NCBI RefSeq assembly: GCF_001949145.1
Contig: NW_019091451.1
Coordinates: forward strand, 655,806-719,805
DNA from: Acanthaster planci
Lineage: Eukaryota; Echinodermata; Asteroidea; Valvatida; Acanthasteridae
Length of the DNA: 64,000 nucleotides
Reading direction: 5' to 3'
Shown here: positions 57,011 through 64,000 of the stretch, piece after piece
Position numbering within the stretch: position 1 is the stretch's first letter
How the letters are laid out: every line of letters starts with the position of its first letter
Position numbers and translations under genes: made by a program
Notes under the pieces: model-generated
The model's input: only the letters and a program-made list of their open reading frames with translations
Databases searched by the model: none
What the model was told of the DNA's origin: nothing

Positions 57011-57099
57011 AGTCTACAGAGAGCAGTGTCCAGCAAATGCAGCAACACCCCCCTGCCTGCAACCAAGAGAATCAGCCCCACGAGCGTAGCGGAAGAAAG
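57011..57099 (+). CDS. Candidate downstream exon of the Ser-rich gene
   Basis: Acceptor ATATGCTCAG and donor GTAAGG bound a G+C-rich, coding-like 89 nt. If it follows the 50821-50933 exon it reads SLQRAVSSKCSNTPLPATKR then ISPTSVAEE (phase 0 in, 2 out). If it follows 46786 directly it reads ESTESSVQQMQQHPPACNQE then NQPHERSGRK (phase 1 in, 0 out). Both are open, so the frame is unresolved. Confidence 0.45.
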
Positions 57100-57493
57100 G
57101 TAAGGCCGAAGAGATTTCATTAAGCCTTTTGCGAGTTAAATTTGAATAAAATCTGGTACACCAAGTTGTTTAGATTCACATGAACGTAATTTAAATTCTC
57201 CATACTAAAGACACTGTTGCTGTAAATGGTGATTCAGGGAAAGCTTTTGCTTAGTTGTACACTGTTTCCAATGGATAAGAAGGGCACAAAGGAGCCAGCC
57301 CATTCTAGAGATGGTGATGGCTGTGCAGAAGCTTGCCCCAAATCATGAGGTACATGTAGAGCAAAAGTGTCCTTAGTTTGGGAAATTCAAATTGTTATGT
57401 TTATAGGCAATCAGATAACTCAGTGTCCCAGATTTTAGTAACATCTAAAATGCAAATGGCTTATTGCACTGTTTTCTTTCAAGTTTTCACAAG

Positions 57494-57641
57494 TCTTGAG
57501 AGTGCAGGTAAGCCCTCAAAGCCTTTGCTTGCAAGCAAGCTTGTTACAGGTCACCCAGTCTCAAGTCGGTCCACAAAGTATTTAGATGATCTACGACAGA
57601 GGGTTATCATTTGTGGTTGTGCGATTTCCCATAGCCTGTGA
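57494..57641 (+). CDS. Weak candidate exon (frame of SLESAGKPSKP)
   Basis: Acceptor TTTTCACAAG at 57484-57493. In the phase left by the SLQRAV frame of the previous candidate, it is open as SLESAGKPSKPLLASKLVTG then HPVSSRSTKYLDDLRQRVII to a TGA at 57639. An internal GTAAGC donor at 57508 would shorten it to 14 nt. No independent support. Confidence 0.2.
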
Positions 57642-60460
57642 TCAGCTGTTTGATCTGACTTCTGATCAGGCTTGTCACTGGACTACCATTCTGTTTTCTT
57701 TTATCCTTTAACTGAGATTAGGATGTACTTGTATCATAACAGTGCTTGACCATCCAGAGGCATTCTTTATTCCTCATAAGTTTAGTTGTTAGCAGTTCGG
57801 CAAAGTATTTATTCGTGTCCTTGAGCAAGGTACTTTATTGCAGTCGTTTCTGTATGTACCTGTACTTGCACTTTTTTAGGTTCTCCACTGTCGAGGATGT
57901 GGTTGTGAACTGCATTATGTGTGATGATAAACTACATGTACTGTATAGTAAATTTTTGTTGGGTTGAGGGAGGGGAAAAGGAAGCCGGCGTGTCTGTAAT
58001 TAATGATTAAAAATATCCTCGTTAAGTTTTTTTTTTTTTGACGGGGGGACTGTCCTTCCCTGTCCTCTCAGCCCATGACACAGCAACATACCATCTGCAG
58101 CAGGCGGCCTCAATTGGCAGTTGATGGAGAAGGGCAAATCCTCTCCCCCTCCCCCATCACTCAGCTTCCTGATGGCGAGACCACAATGAAAGGCCATTGT
58201 GCATTGCAGGGTGCCAGCATGATCACGCAAAGGGTTAAAGGGCCGTCTCGTCAACTTCTCCTCTTTTGGGGGGGGGGTGAAGGACCTTGGTTCTTGATGG
58301 GCTCAGGAAAATCCACCGTTATGCATATTTCAAGACACTTACTGTACGCTGTAGAGATTGTACCGGTAATCTGAGGTTTTTGCACCCTCTTCAGAAGCAT
58401 AATGTCTACAATAATATATGGTACAAAGGGCTACAGTGTGAAAACTTTAGCTTACATGTACACTGTACATGTACAATGTAGTACCGTACATTTATGTAGA
58501 CAGTCTACAGTGTATGAACTTGTATGTACCGGAGCTACCGTGGGTGCTTACTTTCTGCAGACAACAGAAAAACAGTTTTTCCAATGTTGTCGCCACTGTA
58601 CGTGATTTTCATTTAAATCTTTATGATGCCATGTAGGAATATAAAGGATACGGGTACAGTGTGCACATTGTACAGGTTCATTCATGTTGACCTTGTGGTG
58701 CTCTGCACACCCGATGCATGCCGTACTTGTACATGTACAGGTTGAGTATTGCGCAGTCGCAGCACAGTATGCAAAATAGTTTTTCCCACCAACACAAATG
58801 TGGGTGTAAATTGTACATAGTAGCCTCTTTCAAATTGATGCATGGCAGCCACGGCATTACATTGTAATGTCTGTTTCTAGCGGAGGGATACGCACTGAGA
58901 TTTTTGTTGAAGATGCCCGTTTCCTTGTTCTGTTTCAAGTGAGGTCCATGGTTGTGTCAGATGAAACGTTTCAGGCCCCAGCGACGGACTACCTTAGCTT
59001 TTTTTCTTTTCTTTTTTTCTCAGTCGCTATATATTTAGTGTGCCTGTTGAAACCACTCTCAGTCATGTTCTGTACAATACGGTTTAAAGGTTCTGCCGGT
59101 TTACCATATATTTTTAGCTCCTCGTGTGTCATTGGCGTGCCTTGTGGCTGTCACTTGCAGCTGAGAATATCTTTCAGTGAGAAACCACAGACTACGCAGT
59201 CCAGACATTTTTTTCAGTAGTCTCTGTTTGGTGTGCAGATAAAGCCATCGGTTATTTCATTGCAAATGCTGCTAAATGTCGGAATTGACCTTTCATTCTG
59301 GTTGTGTAAAGAATTGTTTTTGAGCTCGTGCTGTTGGTTTCTTTTGTTGTAAACTCCAGATATCTACAAGATGGCGTCTTTGAACTTCTCACCAAAACTG
59401 TTTTGTTTCCCACTTATCATCCATTTGTAGAGGTTTCTACATGCACATGTACATGTATACTAGTACACGTGTGTGTATGTTTGTGTCTGTGTTCAGTTCA
59501 TTGTGGTCCAGTGCTTAGAATGCCAATTGTGTGATTCATCACTGCAAAATTTATGTTCTGGTGGCAAATTTGCTTCACGTCTGCATAAAGTTTACCAGTA
59601 CCCGAATTTATACTAGTATATGTTTGTACATGTAATCTTCCGTTAATTAGGATTGGGGTATGAAAACTATAATTGTGCATACAGGTGCATCAATGAGGTA
59701 AGAACCACCCAATGGTTTGCCAGTCTGCATTACTGTACAGTGTGCTTGTCGTTGTATATGAGAAGAAGCCTTGTTCCAGCTAGTCAGCTTTTTCCTTTTT
59801 GCCTTGAATGGACGAAAATTTCCTGCCCTGTCTGCTTCCCATCCAGGAGTGTATGAATGGACCCGCTGTGTGCTTGCATCACCAGTGTTGTCCAGGAGCT
59901 TCTTGTGGCCACGGGGGGAAGGAAAAGTTTTCCTTCTGCCGTGCTGTAGCTAAAGGCACAAGCAAAGACATTCACAGTGTGTAGCTCAAGGATGACTCCT
60001 TTGTGCAGCATTGAAGAGAATCTAAATGTCCCACCCAACGAAAACAAGAATGCATGTGTAGCACTTTCAACAGAAGCTAAAGTATCCAGAGTGAGAAAGT
60101 GCAACCTTGTCAAAGATGTTTATTAACTCTACCAGTAACTGCCCCCAACCTGTCATGCTCCAACAGCAGGTTTCATGAGGTTTGGTACATGTACCTACCT
60201 GATGAACTTGTTGAATTTTGTTAGACTTTGTATCAAAGGTCCTGGGCGATGGTGTTGGATTTTGTGTGAGTTGAAGCACACAGGAGTCATTGTGTGCAGT
60301 GTCTAGTTTGGTACTGGTACAAGTTTGGTACTGTTCAGTGCAAGTCATCCTATAGTCTACATTGACCCATCCATACAAGCTCCGACGAGCTCATTATGTT
60401 GGAGTTTATCAGGTTTGGTACAATGACCTGCATGTACAAGTACGTAGACAAGTACATAAT

Positions 60461-60511
60461 CTCACAAAATCCAACAGAAACATGTATATCATATCTGTTG
60501 GATTTTGTGAG
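60461..60511. repeat. Perfect 18-bp-arm hairpin with flanking degenerate copies
   Basis: CTCACAAAATCCAACAGA at 60461-60478 is exactly complementary in reverse to 60494-60511, loop 15 nt. Related GTTGGATTTTGTG(T/A)GAG and GAGGTTTGGTACATG units recur at about 60165-60275 and 60405-60425, indicating a small repeat cluster. Confidence 0.8.
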
Positions 60512-61871
60512 GTTCAGTATGCTTTTGAGTGCAAGAGCCTAGGGGTTTTTTAATAGATTTCCATATTGGTGTAAAAAAGAACTGTTCTATCCACTCCTGC
60601 ATTAATGTATTACTTTTCATAGATCTACCACACTGCAACATGATTTGCATGGTAGTTCACTTGTTTTGTCTATCGAATGTGGCTCGTTTCTTTTGAGGAC
60701 AATGACCTGCAGGATTTCTGAGTGTACGGGTGACCAACCATGCGTGAACCAATTCTTGTGACATGTAAAATTAGTTGTCTCTTAGTCGTCGGTAATTTGT
60801 AATGTAGAGGCCCTTTCCATTTTGCAGTTTCCAAGCATGTGTATCTGTCAGTACTCACTGAAGTTGTTTTTTTTTTACATTTGTTGACTCCTGTGTTTTG
60901 GAAAAGGTTGGTGGATGGATTAGTGTAAGCCAGATTAAAATTCATTTTTCACGTTCAAAAAAGGAAGAATAATAAATTACCAGCAAACGTAGTCAACATT
61001 GGCCCCGTTGTTTTCTAGTTGTAATCCTGTTTTATAGTCCATGTAACTTGACCAGCGCAGTTGGTTTTGATTTCTGGTTGGCAGTGGAAGGATTTCACTT
61101 CCCCTTTTTTCCTCAAGAGTTCCTTGTTGTATTAAAAGAACTATTACCGCGTACGAGCTGCAGGGGGTCTGTTGGTCATACGTGTGCATGTGTACTTTGT
61201 CAGAAAAGATCTGAGTCACGTTATCGCAGTGATGTACATATACCGGTAAACAGCCTGCGGAAAATGGAATGGAGCAAACAGTTGACATAATCCCCTTCCC
61301 CTGCCCCCCCCCAAAAAAAAATTGAAACCAGACACAATTTACCCGGTAGAAGTGGTGCAACTCCCACTTTTTCCCCCCAAGTTTACGTGTACAATGTACA
61401 TGTGGCTTGTTTCTAACAGAAGAAGACAGATCACTTGGATTTGGTACCAGGCAGTGAGTAAGACTAGCAGTGACTGTGCACCACACCATCTTCTGCATAT
61501 TTCACTCACGACATCCCGCTGACTATCATGCAGCAAAGCCAGTTACGCCCATCCTGGCTGGCTTTTGCGCGGTGCTAAGTACATGCATTTCTCCTACACA
61601 TGACTCCCTCCTTCCCCGAAACCAGAAAATCCATCCTGAGTTTGAAATCTACTAGTGCATGCAGCAGTTGTTTTGTACCGATACATGTTAGGCTTGATGG
61701 CATTGATAAACTTGTGTTAGTGTTCACTTACATGTACAGTGTACATGTACATTGTACACATGTACATGTACAGTGTATGGGCAAGACTTACCGGTATTGT
61801 TCATTGTTGGACAACAAGTGCTATAAGCTTATATCTTCATAAAAGGAAATTTTATATGGTAAATGTACATA

Positions 61872-62119
61872 TGGGTAATTCCCGAAATTAGGGGTCCATT
61901 TTTTTTCGTGTCCCTGTCACATCTGACATACAATTTTGTAAGTTCCGAACACATTTTCTAATTTCCAAGAGTGATGAATTAATGCAAATTACCTGCCAAA
62001 CAAATACTAATAGTTTGAAATTGATTCCGGTGAAGTACCCATGTCAAATAACAAAGGTCAGATGTAACAGGGATACAGAAATGTCACACTTTTGGACCCC
62101 TTATTTCTGGAGTTACCCA
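61872..62119 (+). mobile_element. 248-bp MITE-like element, copy 2
   Basis: Ends TGGGTAATTCCCGAAATTAG and CTTATTTCTGGAGTTACCCA are the outer parts of ~60-bp imperfect terminal inverted repeats, both continuing through GGGTCCA, GTCCCTGT(C/T) and ACATCTGAC. The interior GAATTAATGCAAATTACCTG is shared with copy 1. No transposase. Confidence 0.8.
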
Positions 62120-63061
62120 CACACAAATGTACCTATCCTTTTTCTTTTTTCCTACGTGTACATGTACGTGTACCAGTCGTCTAAGTAACACACAAGCAGC
62201 CATGCTTGAGCAGAAAATTGCACAATTTACAAGCATATACCGGTATATGTAAATTAATTCAGATTCAAAACAAAGACCCTTTCACCATGGATACTACTGT
62301 ACATCGGACATGAACCAGGACCTACTTGTTTGCTTGTATTTGTGGCTTGATAGGGAGTGTATTGTGAAGGGGAACTTTTGTCCCAAAAAATGGGTGTAGA
62401 GTTGCAAGTGACTCTTGGAGGGCCTCCCCAAATGTCTCCCCCCTCCCAGGCACACTTATGAGAGAAACAATGTGTGGTTTCACCAACTTGGTCACCATGG
62501 TCACAAGACAGGAGGTGTTTATGCATGGCGTGTTCTTCATAATACAGACCAACATGCAACTCCGCATGTCATTTTTCAAAACTTCTAAAAGAGTGACTTT
62601 GTTCATGTAAAATACAAAGTAGCACCTTCAGGTTTATAAAAATGACTATGTGGGAATAATTAAGCATACTGTGTACATTTGGTGGATGTTTGGTTGGCTA
62701 CCAGTTCAAATTAAATGGAGTTGAATTCATTTAAAGTTTCATGTCAAAGTTTTGGCACCAGAAGACTTGATTTCAAAACTTCTGTCAACAATAAGGAAAA
62801 TCAGTTTTTCAACTGATGTATTTTAAAGCACCTACATGTAAGAAATATCTATTTAAACATACATGTATAGCCATGAAAAAAAAGCACAAAATTGACAGAA
62901 AATGATGAGAAAAGTTTGGCTCTCTTCATTCTCTTACCGTTTACAATCACTCTCACTATACCAACATATTTGACAGGTCTTAAACCTTTTAACCACCAAA
63001 AAAAAAAAATCTTTAAGTTTGGTTGCATCAAAAATGTACAATGAGTACAATATGTTCGTTG

Positions 63062-63098
63062 TGAACGTCATATTTGACAGAATTTTGATGACGTTCGA
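63062..63098. repeat. Inverted GAACGTCAT / ATGACGTTC pair
   Basis: GAACGTCAT and ATGACGTTC flank TTTGACAGAATTTTG. A related TTTGACAGAATTGAATGACGT occurs near 63646, so the unit is repeated in the last kilobase. Contains CRE half-sites (TGACG). Confidence 0.6.
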
Positions 63099-64000
63099 GA
63101 ATGCCAAAAACGCTGTCACATGTAGTGCTTGAAAATTCCATGTGCGATGTTCATTTTGCCGCATATTTTGGAGATATCCCCACTGAAAATTAAATCAAAA
63201 TAAACAACTTTGTGCATTAAATTATCATCATGAATCGTAGTTTATGTCTCGGATGTCATTTTTGTGCAAACGTCATTCAGGTTGACAGATTTTCTTTTGA
63301 GAAACCTTGGTACGAAGAGACAAATCCCGAAGCGTCGCCATTCTGTGGAGGGGCTCATGAATATCAAATGAAAAAGAGGGCGCACTATCTGGGTTGATGC
63401 CAAGGGTCAAGCAGCCCACGATGCAGCAAAACGTTTCTCTAATGGCACCATGCGATAATGACGGAAGCCGCAAAATCGCCACGATTGGTTATTTTAATTT
63501 TGGACTGTGGTTTTCAGAAATGTACTTGAAGAAAATGTGATCGGTCCAGTCGTAAAAGGATGATGGTTTGGGGGTGCTTTTTGCACTTTTTTAAAGCTTG
63601 CATTGTACATTGATCTGATTGCTGATTTTTTGCAGTCATTTTTTTTGACAGAATTGAATGACGTTTGCGACTGCCGACTTTGGGACCTAATTATTTTTAT
63701 GAGAGGTATTTTTTAATTTCGTGATTATGGTTTTAATATGTGTAAATATTATCACCTTTCACCACATACAAATCTGTGTAAAGTAACCATAGGGATTATT
63801 ACTTCCCTGTAACTTTTATTTGGATTTCAACAGGTTGTTCGCGTCCGTCAAAAATGCTGATGTTCGAGACTTTAATTAATCAACCCAATTCAGTTGAAAG
63901 ATGGGCACAGTCATCATTGTTCTCGATATCAGACATGACTTCCTTAATTTCATCAGGCATTGGGATTTAATTCACTGGTGTCCACTTCAGGTAAAATAAA

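Larger units (their letters stand above)
46787..64000. other. Intronic or intergenic sequence right of the Ser-rich exon
   Basis: Apart from the candidate exons noted, 17 kb shows no clear coding signal. It is A+T-rich with dense TACATG tracts (53100-53650, 54470-54900, 61725-61775), a MITE copy (61872-62119), an 18-bp-arm hairpin (60461-60511) and an inverted GAACGTCAT repeat (~63062-63098). From 47000 to 49000 and 51000 to 53000 I see nothing definite. Confidence 0.5.

Noticed and set aside
57484-57507. 24-nt phase 0 microexon (FSQVLRVQ) after 57011-57099
   Set aside because: Overlaps a competing acceptor at 57493, depends on an unresolved frame, and has no supporting comparison.
58072-58230. 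Possible exon after CCTGTCCTCTCAG, starting PMTQQHTICSRRPQ
   Set aside because: Open only in phase 0, lacks a good donor, and runs into poly-G repeat-like sequence.
60977-61498. 173-codon minus-strand open frame
   Set aside because: Composition matches surrounding non-coding DNA (poly-G/poly-T derived residues); no recognisable domain or coding bias.
1-64000. CRISPR array, bacterial operon, riboswitch or rRNA
   Set aside because: No regularly spaced repeat-spacer array, Shine-Dalgarno-led operons or conserved rRNA blocks. The DNA is an intron-bearing animal-type genome.

Overview
The window is draft eukaryotic nuclear DNA. It has spliced genes with GT-AG introns, a 50-base N gap (42385-42434), long A+T-rich introns and spacers, and many short dispersed repeats. 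Protein content and repeat style (hundreds of bases dominated by the self-complementary motif TACATG/ACATGT, tRNA-derived SINEs, short foldback elements) suggest a marine invertebrate deuterostome such as a lancelet, hemichordate or echinoderm. That is an inference; the species cannot be named from the sequence alone.

Layout. (1) Positions 286-8905, + strand: the 3' eleven exons of a large single-pass membrane protein related to fibrocystin-L (PKHD1L1). They encode 852 residues in unbroken frame: extracellular repeats with a five-arginine cleavage-like site, one transmembrane helix, then an unusually elaborate cytoplasmic tail ending in a MYND-type zinc finger. A long A+T-rich 3'UTR follows to about 10740 and contains a 61-bp near-perfect palindrome. 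(2) 10740-18380: spacer with a CpG-rich stretch (possible NT5C2 promoter and 5' exon) and the 3' end of a dead LINE. (3) 18404-35980, + strand: a complete NT5C2 (cytosolic purine 5'-nucleotidase, cN-II) gene in fifteen constitutive coding exons, 549 residues, plus two candidate in-frame cassette microexons (24 and 18 nt). (4) 36070-42800: intergenic, with foldback elements. (5) 42800-64000: a possible CRE/ETS promoter, then a Ser-rich coding exon with its own start codon (46297-46786) and one or two phase-compatible downstream exons (50821-50933, 57011-57099). This is probably the 5' part of a third gene that I could not identify.

The two recognised genes have no evident functional link. NT5C2 is a housekeeping enzyme of purine nucleotide balance, and the fibrocystin-like gene encodes a surface receptor-like protein. 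Most remaining structure is mobile-element debris: a two-copy 248-bp element with long terminal inverted repeats, an hAT-like insertion with an 8-bp target duplication, a related pair of small TGACGT-containing foldbacks, a third two-copy dispersed repeat, SINEs and a LINE tail. The most interesting items are the membrane-protein/MYND fusion, the two NT5C2 microexons, the 3'UTR palindrome and the unidentified Ser-rich gene.
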